Shown here piece by piece: positions 1 to 11,044 of a stretch of DNA of 64,000 bases. Every line of letters begins with the position of its first letter. Within the stretch, counting starts at the first letter, position 1. The translations under genes and the position numbers were made by a program. The notes under the pieces are model-generated. The model was not told where the DNA came from. It made no database searches and was given only the letters and a program-made list of their open reading frames with translations. Source of the stretch: Micromonospora okii (GTDB lineage Bacteria > Actinomycetota > Actinomycetes > Mycobacteriales > Micromonosporaceae); assembly GCF_020884795.1 (NCBI RefSeq), contig NZ_BBZF01000021.1, forward strand, positions 2,106 through 66,105, written 5' to 3'.

Positions 1-553
1 CGACGTCGAGGATCACCCCCAGCCCTCGGGCGTGGGCGGCGTCGACGAAGCGCTTCAGCCCGTCCGGGCCGCCGTAGGGCTCGTGCGGGGCGTACCAGCA
101 GACGCCGTCGTAACCCCAGTTGTGCTCGCCGTTGAAGGCGTTGACCGGCAGCAGCTCGACCATGTCGACGCCGAGGTCGACCAGGTGGTCGAGGCGGCCG
201 ATGGCCGCGTCGAAGGTGCCCTCGGGGGTGAACGTGCCGACGTGCAGCTCGTACAGGACGCTGCCGGGCAGTTGCCGGCCGGTCCAGCCGGCGTCGGTCC
301 AGTCGAACGCCGCGTGGTCGTAGCGCCGGCTCGGGCCGTGCACCCCGGCCGGCTGCCAGGGCGAGCGGGGGTCGGGCAGCGCCGTGTCGTCATCGCCGAG
401 GACGAACGCGTAGTCGGTGCCGGGGCCGGTGCCGGGGGCGTCGACCCGCCACCAGCCGCCGGGGTCGGCGCGCATCTCGCGCTCCTCGCCGGCCCCGGGC
501 AGGCGCAGCCGGACCCGGGCGGCCTCGGGCGCCCACACCGCGAACTCGGTCAT
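1..553 (-). CDS. treZ: Malto-oligosyltrehalose trehalohydrolase, 3' part outside window
   Basis: The first ~184 residues of TreZ, which hydrolyses maltooligosyl-trehalose to release trehalose as the last step of the TreXYZ route from glycogen. Visible are the N-terminal carbohydrate-binding beta-sandwich (MTEFAVWAPEAARVRLRL) and the start of the GH13 barrel, with the family stretch ELLPVNAFNGEHNWGYDG and then GLGVILDV. The ATG at 553 overlaps the treY stop in an ATGA junction, so the two are translationally coupled. The gene runs off the left edge; the catalytic residues lie outside the window. Confidence 0.95.
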   Translation of the reverse strand, partial: MTEFAVWAPEAARVRLRLPGAGEEREMRADPGGWWRVDAPGTGPGTDYAFVLGDDDTALPDPRSPWQPAGVHGPSRRYDHAAFDWTDAGWTGRQLPGSVLYELHVGTFTPEGTFDAAIGRLDHLVDLGVDMVELLPVNAFNGEHNWGYDGVCWYAPHEPYGGPDGLKRFVDAAHARGLGVILDV

Positions 554-2859
554 GAGGTTGCCTCCACGGACTCGGCGGGCGTCAGCAGTGCGACGGGGTA
601 GGTGGCCAGCACGTCGGCGAGGAGCGCCTCGCCGCCACTGTAGACCCGCCCCGTGAACAGGTCGGTCGCCTGGTGAACGGGAAGTGGCAGGGTCGTGTCG
701 CGCCAGCCGCCGTCGCGGGCCAGCCGCACCGGCAGCCGGGTGGCCACGGCCAGCGCGCCGCCCCGGTCGAAGGCGACGGCGTGTGCGGCGGCGGGCCCGT
801 GCGCGGGCACCGGGCGGTAGCCGGTGAACAGCTCCGGGTGGTCGCGGCGCAGCCGCAGGGTCCGCGACACCACGAGCAGCTTCGCCGCCCCGGAGTCGTC
901 CACCGCCGGCAGCCGGCCGGCGTCGAGGTCGGCCAGCAGCTCCCGGCGTACGGCGAAGTCGACCGGGCGGCGGTTGTCCGGGTCGACCAGGGAGTTCTCC
1001 CACAGCTCGGTGCCCTGGTAGACGTCGGGCACCCCGGGCATGGCGAGCTGGACGAGCTTCTGCCCGAGGGAGTTGGCGCGGCCGGCGGGGGTGATCTCGG
1101 CAACGAACTCGGTCAGCTCGGCGCGCAGCTCGGGATCGTCGTACATCCGGTCGATCACGGCGTGCATGGCCTGCTCGAAGGCGGCGTCGGGGTCGGCCCA
1201 GCTCGTGGCGACGGACGCCTCCCGGGCGGCCTTCTCGGCGTACGCGTGCAGCCGCTCCCGCTCGATCGGCCACGCCCCGACGGCGGTCTGCCAGAGCAGG
1301 TGGGCGAACGCGGGGTCGGGCAGCGGCGCGAGCGCCGTCCACCGGGTGACCCGCTCGGCCCAGCGTTCGGGCAGCTCGGACAGGACGGCGAGCCGGGCCC
1401 GGACGTCCTCGCCACGCTTGGTGTCGTGGGTGGAGAGGGCCGTCATGCCCGCCGGCCAGCGGGCCTGCCGGGCGGCGGTGAGGCGGTGGAACTCGGCCGG
1501 CGGGGTGCCGAAGTGGGCGGGGCTGCCGCCGACCTCGTTGAGGGCGACGAAGCGGCTCCACCGGTAGTAGGCGGTGTCCTCGACACCCTTGGCCATGACC
1601 GCGCCGGAGAGCTGCGGGAACCGCCGGGCCAGCTCGTCGTCGGGGTCGCCCAGCCGGCGGGTGAGCGCGTCGAGGGTGGCGGCCAGGTCGGGGCGGCGGC
1701 GGCCGGCCTCGGCGCGGGCGACGGCCAGGTGCCGGGCCCCCTCGGGCGGGTAGCCCCGGTACACCGGGAAGCAGGCCGCCAGCTCGGCGAGGGCGGCCCG
1801 CGCCTGCTCGGGCGGCAGCTCCGGGGCGAGGGCGGCCAGGCGGGTCAGCTCGGCGGCGAGCAGCCGGGTGGCGGCCTCCAGCTTCGTGTCGTGGATCAGG
1901 TCCGGCCAGGAGGTGCGGTGGCCGGTCAGCCGGGTGTCGAGGGCGGTGAGGTCGGCTTCCGCGCTCGCGTCGACGAAGAGGCCGCTGACCGGCGCGAGGG
2001 CGTCGTAGCCGGTGGTGCCGTCGACCGGCCAGTCGGGCAGCTCCTCGCCGTACTCCAGGATCTTCTCCACCAGCAGCCAGGCATCGGGCGCGGCGGCGCG
2101 CAGCGCGGCCAGGTAGCCGGCGGGGTCGCGCAGGCCGTCGGGGTGGTCGACGCGGATGCCGTCGACCTCGCCGGCCGCGACCCAGCGCAGGATCTCCGCG
2201 TGGGTGGCGGCGAAGACCTCCGGGTCCTCCACCCGCAGGCCCGCCAGGTCGGACACGGCGAAGAACCGGCGGTACGTCAGCTCGCGGTCCCCGCGCCGCC
2301 ACGAGACCAGCTCGTATGGCTGCCGGTCGTGGACCTCGCGCGGCGTCCCGTCGCCGGTGCCGTCGGCGATCGGGTAGCGGTGCTCGTGGTAGCGCAGCTC
2401 CCCGTCGACGATCTTCAGGTCGGCGAGGGCGTCCGGGTCGTCGGCGAGGACCGGCAGCAGCAGCCGGCCCCGGTCCCAGTCGATGTCGAACCAGCCCGCG
2501 TAGGCCGAGGCGCGGCCCCGGCGCAGCACGTCCCACCAGGCGGGGTTGGCCGCCGGCCGGGCCACCCCGGCGTGGTTGGGGACGATGTCGACGACGAGGC
2601 CGAGCCCGGCGGCGCGCAGCGCGCGGACCAGCCGGACCCGGGCGGCCTCGCCGCCCAACTCGGGGTTGACCGCGCGGTGGTCGACCACGTCGTAGCCGTG
2701 CTGCGAGCCGGGGCTGGCGGTGAGCAGCGGCGCGCTGTAGAGGTGGGTGACGCCGAGGTCGGCGAGGTAGTCGGCCAGGCCGGCGGTGGTGTCGAGGTCG
2801 AAGCCGGGGCGGACCTGGACGCGGTAGGTCGCGCGGGGCATGCGGCGGGCGTCGGGCAT
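550..2859 (-). CDS. treY: (1->4)-alpha-D-glucan 1-alpha-D-glucosylmutase (maltooligosyltrehalose synthase)
   Basis: A 769-residue GH13 enzyme that converts the reducing-end alpha-1,4 bond of a maltodextrin into alpha-1,1, giving maltooligosyl-trehalose for TreZ. The GH13 conserved regions are present in order: VDIVPNHAGV, GIRVDHPDGL with the nucleophile Asp, LVEKILEYGEELP with the acid/base Glu, and STHDTKRGEDVRARL. The motif HPDG and the HDTKR sequence are TreY hallmarks. Length is normal for the family. It starts 3 bases after the glgX stop and overlaps treZ by 4, so glgX-treY-treZ is one operon. The ATG at 2859 is preferred for continuity; an in-frame ATG at 2841 is possible. Confidence 0.96.
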   Translation of the reverse strand: MPDARRMPRATYRVQVRPGFDLDTTAGLADYLADLGVTHLYSAPLLTASPGSQHGYDVVDHRAVNPELGGEAARVRLVRALRAAGLGLVVDIVPNHAGVARPAANPAWWDVLRRGRASAYAGWFDIDWDRGRLLLPVLADDPDALADLKIVDGELRYHEHRYPIADGTGDGTPREVHDRQPYELVSWRRGDRELTYRRFFAVSDLAGLRVEDPEVFAATHAEILRWVAAGEVDGIRVDHPDGLRDPAGYLAALRAAAPDAWLLVEKILEYGEELPDWPVDGTTGYDALAPVSGLFVDASAEADLTALDTRLTGHRTSWPDLIHDTKLEAATRLLAAELTRLAALAPELPPEQARAALAELAACFPVYRGYPPEGARHLAVARAEAGRRRPDLAATLDALTRRLGDPDDELARRFPQLSGAVMAKGVEDTAYYRWSRFVALNEVGGSPAHFGTPPAEFHRLTAARQARWPAGMTALSTHDTKRGEDVRARLAVLSELPERWAERVTRWTALAPLPDPAFAHLLWQTAVGAWPIERERLHAYAEKAAREASVATSWADPDAAFEQAMHAVIDRMYDDPELRAELTEFVAEITPAGRANSLGQKLVQLAMPGVPDVYQGTELWENSLVDPDNRRPVDFAVRRELLADLDAGRLPAVDDSGAAKLLVVSRTLRLRRDHPELFTGYRPVPAHGPAAAHAVAFDRGGALAVATRLPVRLARDGGWRDTTLPLPVHQATDLFTGRVYSGGEALLADVLATYPVALLTPAESVEATS

Positions 2860-2862
2860 CGG

Positions 2863-4983
<2,121 letters not shown>

Positions 4984-5252
4984 GTCGCTCCTTCGCGAAG
5001 ATCATGAGTGCGCGTCGCACCACGAACACACCGTTCGGCGGGGCCGACGGCGCGCGAGCGGGTATTGCCCCGCCGGTTCCTCCGCCAATCCACCCGAACG
5101 GCGGATCGTCGAAGGACCTTTCCCGACGGGCCCGCCACCGCCGCGCGTCGGCGCTTCGCTGCGGTTACGATCTTGCATCCGCACTGGTCACGACGGTGAT
5201 GATCGGAAAGACTCGCACAATCCGGCGGGGACGAGGTCCGAGGGGGTCGCGG

Positions 5253-5909
5253 GTGCGGGTGCTCCTGGTGGAAGACGACCTGCGCGTCGCGGCTGCCCTC
5301 TCCAAGGCCCTGCGCCGCCGGGGGCACGAGGTGACGCCCGCGATGACGGCCGCCGAGGCGGTCCGGGCCGACGCGGTCGACCTGGTGCTGCTGGACCTGA
5401 ACCTGCCCGACCGGGACGGCCTGGAGGTGTGCCGGCGGCTGCGCCACGCCGACGAGGACGTCGCCATCATCGTGGTCAGCGCCCGCGCCGAGGAGTACGA
5501 CCGGGTGGCCGGCCTGCGGGCCGGCGCCGACGACTACGTCGTCAAGCCGTTCTCGATGGCGGAACTGGAGGCGCGGATCGAGGCGGTGATGCGTCGTACG
5601 GCGCGCAGCGCCCGGGCCCGGGGCCAGTTGCGGGTCGGCACGCTGCGCATCGACGTCGGCGCCCGGCGGGTGTGGGTGGGCGAGCGGGAGGTCGGCCTGG
5701 CCCGCAAGGAGTTCGACCTGCTGGTGGCGCTGGCCCGGCAGGCCGGCACGGTGGTGCCCCGGGACCGGTTGCAGTTGGACGTCTGGCAGACCACCCGGGC
5801 CACCCGGCACACCCTCGACGTCCACGTCGCGGCCCTGCGGGGGAAGCTGGACGACGCCGGCCTGGTCGAGACGGTCCGCGGCGTCGGCTACCGGCTGCGC
5901 GCGGGGTGA
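5253..5909 (+). CDS. OmpR/PhoB-family response regulator
   Basis: A 218-residue two-component response regulator. The receiver domain (1-~115) has the acidic pocket VEDD, phospho-acceptor Asp48 in LVLLDLNLPDRDG and Lys98 in DDYVVKPFS. The C-terminal winged helix (~128-218) ends in HTLDVHVAALRGKLDDAG and VRGVGYRLRAG. The GTG at 5253 is chosen because the receiver fold begins there (VRVLLVEDD) and AGGGGG lies 6 bases upstream; earlier in-frame starts would add about 83 non-homologous residues. No histidine kinase is adjacent, so its partner is unknown. It is divergent from glgX. Confidence 0.9.
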   Translation: MRVLLVEDDLRVAAALSKALRRRGHEVTPAMTAAEAVRADAVDLVLLDLNLPDRDGLEVCRRLRHADEDVAIIVVSARAEEYDRVAGLRAGADDYVVKPFSMAELEARIEAVMRRTARSARARGQLRVGTLRIDVGARRVWVGEREVGLARKEFDLLVALARQAGTVVPRDRLQLDVWQTTRATRHTLDVHVAALRGKLDDAGLVETVRGVGYRLRAG

Positions 5910-6081
5910 CCCCCGGGGTCGACGGGTACGCCGGCCGCCGACGGGGTGGCCGGGCGGCGGAGCGGCCGGGGTTGAATCTCAGGTGATCCTCAAGAATCCT
6001 CGGGTTTGCGCCAACGGCGGGCCGAGTGCGGGTGTGCTGGGGCGCACCACCCCCAGCATCCCTCCTGTTTGGAGATCCCCC

Positions 6082-8196
6082 TTGAGACACAGACGGACAA
6101 CGGCAGGCGTGTTCTCCGCCCTGCTCGCCGCCGCCCTCGTGGCGACGGCGGCGCCCGCGCTGGCGCAGCCGGGCACGGTCGCCCAGGCGGCGGAGCCGAA
6201 CCAGGTGCAGGGCCTCACCGTAACCCAGGGCGACGGATTCGCCACGCTCGCGTGGACCCGGGTCGAGGGGGCCAGCGACTACCAGATCGAGCGGACCGCG
6301 CTCGCCGCCGACGGCACCCCCGGCACGCCGGTCGTCGTGGGCGTCTGGCGACCCAACCGGCAGGTCAACAACACCGAGCCGACCTTCGCCGACGCGGGCT
6401 TCGCCCCCGGCGGTCGCTTCCAGTGGCGGGTGCGGGCCCGGTTCGGCACGACCGAGCAGCCGTACTCGACGCCGGTCGACGGCACCACCCGGTCCCACTG
6501 GGGCGACCCGGGCACCCCGGGTGAGAACCTGCGCACCCAGTGGGAGCAGACGCTGGGCGCGCAGTACACCAGCGACGTCAACGAGTACGCCTACACCGCC
6601 GCGATCGACGAGGCCAGCGACCGCGTCCGGGTGGTGGAGATCGGGCGCACCGTGCAGGAGCGGCCGATCAACATGCTGGTCATCGGCTACCCGAAGCCGC
6701 CGGCGACCCCGGAGGCGGTGGCCGCGACCAACCCGCTGATGGTCAACTGCAACGTGCACGGCAACGAGCCGGGCGACCGCGAGGCATGCCTGATCATGGC
6801 CCGGCAGCTCGCCTTCACCAAGGACAGTCAGACCCTCGGCCTGCTGGGCAAGACCACCGTGCTGATCGTGCCGACGATCAACGGCGACGGCCGCGCGGCC
6901 AACACCCGAGGCAACTCCACCGGCCAGGACCTCAACCGGGACCACTCGCTGATCCGCCAGCCGGAGACCCGCGCCCTCGCCGAGATGGTCCGCGACTACC
7001 GGCCGATCGCCGGCTACGACGGCCACGAGTACGGCAACACCAACACGGGTGACCTGCCGATGCTGCCGCCGCGGCACCAGAACGTGGCGCAGGGGATCTT
7101 CGACCAGTCGCAGGACATGATCGAGGGCCACATGTACGGCCGGGGCGCCGAGGACGGCTGGTGGGCCTGCCCGTACGGCTGCACCCCCGGCGCCAACGTG
7201 GGCCTGAGCGAGGAGACCATCCTGCGCAACACCCTCGGCCTGAAGAACGTCGTCAACTCCCTGCTGGAGCTGCGCAGCTCCGGCGGCCCGACGCGGCCGG
7301 ACGAGGGCAACACCGCGAACAACCGCCGGCGCAAGACCTACTCCGCGCTGTGGACGTTCACCGAGTTCTTCAAGTACCACGGCGCCAACGTCAAGGACAT
7401 CACCCGGGTCCGTGACGAGGGCGTCACGTCCCAGTCCGCCAACGACGGGCGGATCGTGTTCCGGGGCTCCCGGAAGATCGAGGCGTACCCCGCCCCGCAC
7501 CCCGGCGAGGCCCCGCCGCCCGTGGACGCCCCGACCCCGGACCGGATCCTCGAGCAGGCGCCGTGCGCGTACAGGCTGACCGAGGAGCAGTACCACGGTG
7601 AGCGCACCGACGGCCCGGCCGGCAAGCGCACCACCGTGGCCCAGCGCATCGCCGCCCACGGCTGGAAGGTCGTCAAGGTCGCCGACGGCTACCTGGTGCC
7701 GCTGGCCCAGCCGCAGCGCGGCCTGATCCCGCTGCTGCTCGACGGGCAGGCCGTCGAGGGCCTGGTCGCCGGCGAGCGGATCGCCCCCACCCTGACCGGC
7801 ACCCACAACGGCCCGCTGACCGTCTCCGGCGTCGCCTGCCTCGACGGCGCGACCGTCCGGGGCCCGATCCAGGTGCGGTCGGGCGCCGCGCTGATCGTCA
7901 CCGGCAGCTCGATCAACGGGCCGGTGAACGCCGCCGACGCCGCCGGGCTCTTCGTGACCGACAGCAGGGTCTCCGGCCCGGTGCACGCCACCGGCACCCG
8001 GGGCCCCGTCGTCCTCGTGGGCAACGAGCTGAGCGGCCCGGTCGGCGTGTCCGGCGGGAAGGCCACCGCCCCGCTGCTGGCCGGTAACACCGTCGCGGGC
8101 CCGCTCACCTGCTCCGGCAACGCGCCGGCCCCGACGAACCTTGAGGTCGCCAACACGGTACGGGGTCCGAAGACGGGCCAGTGCGCGCAGCTCTGA
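6082..8196 (+). CDS. Secreted M14 zinc carboxypeptidase with C-terminal beta-helix-like repeats
   Basis: A 704-residue secreted peptidase. TTG at 6082 is chosen because GGAGA lies just upstream and the product then begins with a classical signal peptide (RHRRTT, hydrophobic run, APALA cleavage site). A fibronectin-III-like domain follows (~44-140), then the M14 catalytic domain: zinc ligands His226 and Glu229 in HGNEPGDRE, third ligand His315 in YDGHEYGN, substrate-binding Asn-Arg in GQDLNRDH, and a probable catalytic Glu in VVNSLLELRSS. The last ~140 residues carry six short rungs of the form xxGPV, suggesting a parallel beta-helix. The exact substrate cannot be read. A strong terminator hairpin follows. 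Confidence 0.9.
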   Translation: MRHRRTTAGVFSALLAAALVATAAPALAQPGTVAQAAEPNQVQGLTVTQGDGFATLAWTRVEGASDYQIERTALAADGTPGTPVVVGVWRPNRQVNNTEPTFADAGFAPGGRFQWRVRARFGTTEQPYSTPVDGTTRSHWGDPGTPGENLRTQWEQTLGAQYTSDVNEYAYTAAIDEASDRVRVVEIGRTVQERPINMLVIGYPKPPATPEAVAATNPLMVNCNVHGNEPGDREACLIMARQLAFTKDSQTLGLLGKTTVLIVPTINGDGRAANTRGNSTGQDLNRDHSLIRQPETRALAEMVRDYRPIAGYDGHEYGNTNTGDLPMLPPRHQNVAQGIFDQSQDMIEGHMYGRGAEDGWWACPYGCTPGANVGLSEETILRNTLGLKNVVNSLLELRSSGGPTRPDEGNTANNRRRKTYSALWTFTEFFKYHGANVKDITRVRDEGVTSQSANDGRIVFRGSRKIEAYPAPHPGEAPPPVDAPTPDRILEQAPCAYRLTEEQYHGERTDGPAGKRTTVAQRIAAHGWKVVKVADGYLVPLAQPQRGLIPLLLDGQAVEGLVAGERIAPTLTGTHNGPLTVSGVACLDGATVRGPIQVRSGAALIVTGSSINGPVNAADAAGLFVTDSRVSGPVHATGTRGPVVLVGNELSGPVGVSGGKATAPLLAGNTVAGPLTCSGNAPAPTNLEVANTVRGPKTGQCAQL

Positions 8197-8219
8197 CCCG
8201 CTGAGCCCTGCCCCGCCCG

Positions 8220-8258
8220 GGTGCCGGCGGGTCGGCCCTGCGCCGACCCGCCGGCACC
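8220..8258 (+). terminator. Rho-independent-type hairpin after the M14 peptidase gene
   Basis: A perfect 17-bp inverted repeat (arms 8220-8236 and 8242-8258, loop CCTGC) 24 bases past the peptidase stop. No U-tract follows, as is common in high-GC actinobacteria. Confidence 0.75.
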
Positions 8259-8339
8259 ACCCGTATCCGGGTTCGACCAGCGCCCGCCCCGGCGTCCCGA
8301 CCGTTGCCCGTACCGCTTCCGACGACAGTGGAGAAGCCC

Positions 8340-9029
8340 GTGCCCGACACCCTCGTCCCGGGGCCGCGCCCCGGTCCCGCGTCCCGGGCCGCCCGCCGCC
8401 GGCGGGCGGCGACCGGGGCGGCGCTGGCCCTCCTGTTGGCCGTGACCGGGTGCGGCGGCCCCGCCGAGGAGGAGCGCGCCGGGGCGCAGCCCACCGGGAG
8501 CGCGGCCCCGGGCGCGGTCGCCGGGCCGCTCTGCGACGCGCTGCCCTCGGGGGCCGAGCCGGGCAGCCCGGCCTCGCTCGTGGGCCGGCCGCCCGCCGAG
8601 GCCCTCGCCTGGATTCCCGTGCTCACCATGTTCGAGGCGGCGGTCCGGGCCACCGGGATGGCCGAGGAGCTGGCCGCCGCCGGAGGGCTGACCATCCTCG
8701 CCCCGACCGACGACGCCTTCCGGGCCACGTTCTCCACCGCCAACCTGGACCGGCTGCTGCTCTCCGACACCGAGACGCTGCGCCGGCTGCTGCGGGAGCA
8801 CCTGGTCGACGGGGCGCGTTCGGCCGCCGAGCTGGTCGCCGCCGGCTCCGTCACCACCCGCGCCGGCACCACCCTCACCGTCACCGCGGCCGGGTCGGGG
8901 GCCCGGCTGGCCGACAAGGCCGTGACGGTCTGCGCCGACTACCGGGCGGCCGGGGCCCGGGTCCACGTGATCGACAAGGTGCTCGGCGACCTGCCGCACA
9001 CCGCCGACGAGGAGGACCAGCACCACTGA
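8340..9029 (+). CDS. Fasciclin (FAS1) domain lipoprotein
   Basis: A 229-residue lipoprotein. The twin-Arg-rich N-terminus and hydrophobic segment end in the lipobox AVTGC, giving a lipidated Cys after signal peptidase II cleavage. After a low-complexity linker a single FAS1 domain covers ~95-225: the H1-like box is GGLTILAPTDDAFRATF and the C-terminal box is ARVHVIDKVLGDLP. FAS1 domains mediate adhesion or surface binding; the ligand is unknown. GTG at 8340 is preferred because GGAG is 6 bases upstream and the signal peptide starts normally; a TTG at 8304 is an alternative. Monocistronic, between two hairpins. Confidence 0.88.
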   Translation: MPDTLVPGPRPGPASRAARRRRAATGAALALLLAVTGCGGPAEEERAGAQPTGSAAPGAVAGPLCDALPSGAEPGSPASLVGRPPAEALAWIPVLTMFEAAVRATGMAEELAAAGGLTILAPTDDAFRATFSTANLDRLLLSDTETLRRLLREHLVDGARSAAELVAAGSVTTRAGTTLTVTAAGSGARLADKAVTVCADYRAAGARVHVIDKVLGDLPHTADEEDQHH

Positions 9030-9066
9030 GCCGCCCCGGCGGCGACCCCGTCCGGCACACCCGATC

Positions 9067-9105
9067 CGGCCGCCGGCCGCGCGTAACCCGCGCGGTCGGC
9101 GGCCG
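9067..9105 (+). terminator. Hairpin terminator after the FAS1 lipoprotein gene
   Basis: Long imperfect stem: arm CGGCCGCCG-G-CCGCGCG, loop TAACC, arm CGCGCGG-T-CGGCGGCCG. Only one internal mismatch. Starts 37 bases after the stop codon. Confidence 0.65.
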
Positions 9106-9402
9106 TACCCGTCGAAGGGGCGACGCCGGCGGCCGGTCGGGGCCGGTCCGGGGCTGGTCGGCCCGGCGGACGTCCACCAGATCGGCCGATGACCGGAATC
9201 CACTCGAATGAGGCCAGCCGGACCTTTGGGTGTCGTCCGTCACCTTGGGCCCTTTCAAGATGCGGTTCCGGCCCGGATGCCCTTTGCTTGGTGCGGGGGC
9301 GTGCAGCAGCCCGCGCCCCTCTCGGCCCTCGGCCACCCCACCACAGCCTGTCACGCCGGCATCGACGTCGGCGCGTTCCAACCTGCACGGACGGAGTTCG
9401 AT
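9106..9402 (+). other. Non-coding leader region upstream of the GT4 gene
   Basis: Together with the preceding hairpin this makes a 373-base gap. No frame here has a family match or a ribosome site. It probably holds the promoter and 5' leader of the downstream glycosyltransferase; I could not identify a convincing -10/-35 pair. Confidence 0.4.
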
Positions 9403-10809
9403 GTGACGACCCTGCGGGCCGGCGAACCCACCACCGCCACCGCCCCGGACCGGGCCTGCCGGCCCATCCTGACCTCGCGTCCCCAGATCCCGCAGCCCGC
9501 CGGGCCCGGGGTGCCCCCGCAGACCCGTCGCATCCTCATGCTCTCCTGGGAGTACCCGCCGGTGCTCGTCGGCGGCCTCGGCCGCCACGTCCACGCCCTC
9601 TCCGTCGCCCTCGCCGCCGCCGGCCACGAGGTCACCGTCGTCACCCGCCACGCCGACGGCGCACCCCTGGAGGAGTACGCCGACGGCGTCCGCATCCTGC
9701 GCGCCGCCGAGGACCCCGTCACCTTCCCCCTCGCCACCTCCAGCCTGCTGGCCTGGACCATGGCCTTCAACCACACCCTCACCCGCGCCGCCCTCCGCGC
9801 CACCGAGAGCGCCTCCTACGACGTCATCCACGCCCACGACTGGCTCGTCGCGCACACCGCGATGACGCTGCGGGACCACCTCGACATCCCCCTGGTCAGC
9901 ACGATCCACGCCACCGAGGCGGGCCGGCACCAGGGCTGGCTGCCCGAGGAGATGAACCGCACCATCCACGGCGTCGAGCACTGGCTGGCCGGCGAGTCCA
10001 ACCGGGTGGTCGTCTGCTCCGGCTACATGCGCGACGAGGTCAACGCGCTGTTCGGGGTGCCGACCAGCCGGGTCGACGTGGTGCCCAACGGGGTGGAGCC
10101 GCACCGCTGGAGGGTGCCGACCTCGGCGGTCGCCTCCGCCCGGTCCCGGTTCGCCACCGACGGCCCCCTGGTGACCTTCGCGGGCCGGCTGGTCTACGAG
10201 AAGGGCGTGCAGCACCTGCTGGCCGGGCTGCCCCGGCTGCGCGAGCGGCACCCCGGGCTGCGCGCCGTCATCGTCGGCGACGGGCCGTACAAGTCGGCCC
10301 TGGAGTCGGAGGTGCACCGGCTCGGCCTCGGCGGCACGGTGAGCATGCCGGGCTTCCTCGGCGGCACCGACCTGCCCGCCGTGATGGCCGCCTCGGACTG
10401 CTTCGCCGTGCCGAGCATCTACGAGCCGTTCGGCATGGTCGCCCTGGAGGGGGCGGCGGCCGGCGCGCCCCTCGCGGTCGCCTCCACCGGCGGCCTGGCC
10501 GAGATCGTGGAGCCGGGCGTCACCGGGATGACCTTCGCCCCGCAGGACCCGGACGGCCTGACCGAGGCGGTGCACGCCCTGCTCTCCGACCGCGAGCGCG
10601 CCCGGGCGCTGGCCCGGCGGGCCCGCCTCATGGTGCACGAGCGGTACGGGTGGACGGCCATCGCGCAGCGCACCGCCGACGCGTACGGGGCGGCGATCGC
10701 CAAGGCTCCGGCATTCACGGCGGAGCACGCCGCGCGGCGGATGGCCGAGGGCCGCTCCCCGCTGCGGATCGCCGAAGGCAACCTCCTGGCCGCCGCCGGC
10801 CTCCGCTGA
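9403..10809 (+). CDS. GT4-family glycosyltransferase, glycogen-synthase-like
   Basis: A 468-residue retaining glycosyltransferase of the GT-B fold. After a ~45-residue Pro/Thr-rich extension, the N-terminal domain starts with RILMLSWEYPPVLVGGLGRHVHAL, the glycine-rich nucleotide-sugar loop of glycogen-synthase-like GT4 enzymes, with DVIHAHDW following. The C-terminal domain has VTFAGRLVYEKGVQHLL and the E-x7-E catalytic signature in IYEPFGMVALEGAAAG. The GTG at 9403 has GGAG 6 bases upstream. It could act in alpha-glucan synthesis (GlgM/GlgA role), consistent with the glycogen genes nearby, but the donor cannot be read from sequence, so no symbol is given. Confidence 0.85.
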   Translation: MTTLRAGEPTTATAPDRACRPILTSRPQIPQPAGPGVPPQTRRILMLSWEYPPVLVGGLGRHVHALSVALAAAGHEVTVVTRHADGAPLEEYADGVRILRAAEDPVTFPLATSSLLAWTMAFNHTLTRAALRATESASYDVIHAHDWLVAHTAMTLRDHLDIPLVSTIHATEAGRHQGWLPEEMNRTIHGVEHWLAGESNRVVVCSGYMRDEVNALFGVPTSRVDVVPNGVEPHRWRVPTSAVASARSRFATDGPLVTFAGRLVYEKGVQHLLAGLPRLRERHPGLRAVIVGDGPYKSALESEVHRLGLGGTVSMPGFLGGTDLPAVMAASDCFAVPSIYEPFGMVALEGAAAGAPLAVASTGGLAEIVEPGVTGMTFAPQDPDGLTEAVHALLSDRERARALARRARLMVHERYGWTAIAQRTADAYGAAIAKAPAFTAEHAARRMAEGRSPLRIAEGNLLAAAGLR

Positions 10810-10816
10810 CCTGTGT

Positions 10817-10870
10817 AAGGAAGGGCCCCCTGTTAACGCTTTCGGTATAGCAGGGGCCCCCTCCTAACGC
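10817..10870 (+). repeat. 54-base palindromic intergenic element, copy 1
   Basis: Begins AAGGAAGGGCCCCCTG, continues with TTAACGC, a 5-base variable part, GTATAGCAGGGGCCCCC, and ends TAACGC. A second copy of identical length lies at 12498-12551 on the other strand, so the pair flanks gltA. Inner arms (CCCCTG/CAGGGG) can pair; each arm also contains the self-complementary GGGCCC. It starts 7 bases past the GT4 stop and may act as its terminator. Confidence 0.85.
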
Positions 10871-10986
10871 GCCGGGCCTCGCCGCGCCGGACTCGCGGGC
10901 GCGGGCCGCAGCCAGGCCGGGCCTCGCGCCGGGGCGCGCTCGCCCCGCCGCCCCCGCAGCGCGCCCGTGACCGCAGGACGCAGACG

Positions 10987-11023
10987 ACGGGCCGCCCACC
11001 CCGGATGGGGGTCGGCGGCCCGT
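10987..11023 (-). terminator. Terminator hairpin between convergent glycosyltransferase and gltA genes
   Basis: Arms ACGGGCCGCC (10987-10996) and GGCGGCCCGT (11014-11023) are perfect; an inner ACCCC/GGGGT extends the stem around the loop. It lies 21 bases past the gltA stop and can serve both strands. Confidence 0.75.
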
Positions 11024-11044
11024 TCGGCGTCAGGGAGCCGGCGT

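Noticed and set aside
5004..5252. N-terminal extension of the response regulator gene to 5004
   Set aside because: The extra ~83 residues have no receiver homology, while GTG 5253 has a ribosome site and starts exactly at the receiver fold.
8220..9105. Mobile-element ends formed by the strong inverted repeats
   Set aside because: Each repeat is a local hairpin right after a stop codon, fitting terminators; no transposase or target duplications were found anywhere in the window.
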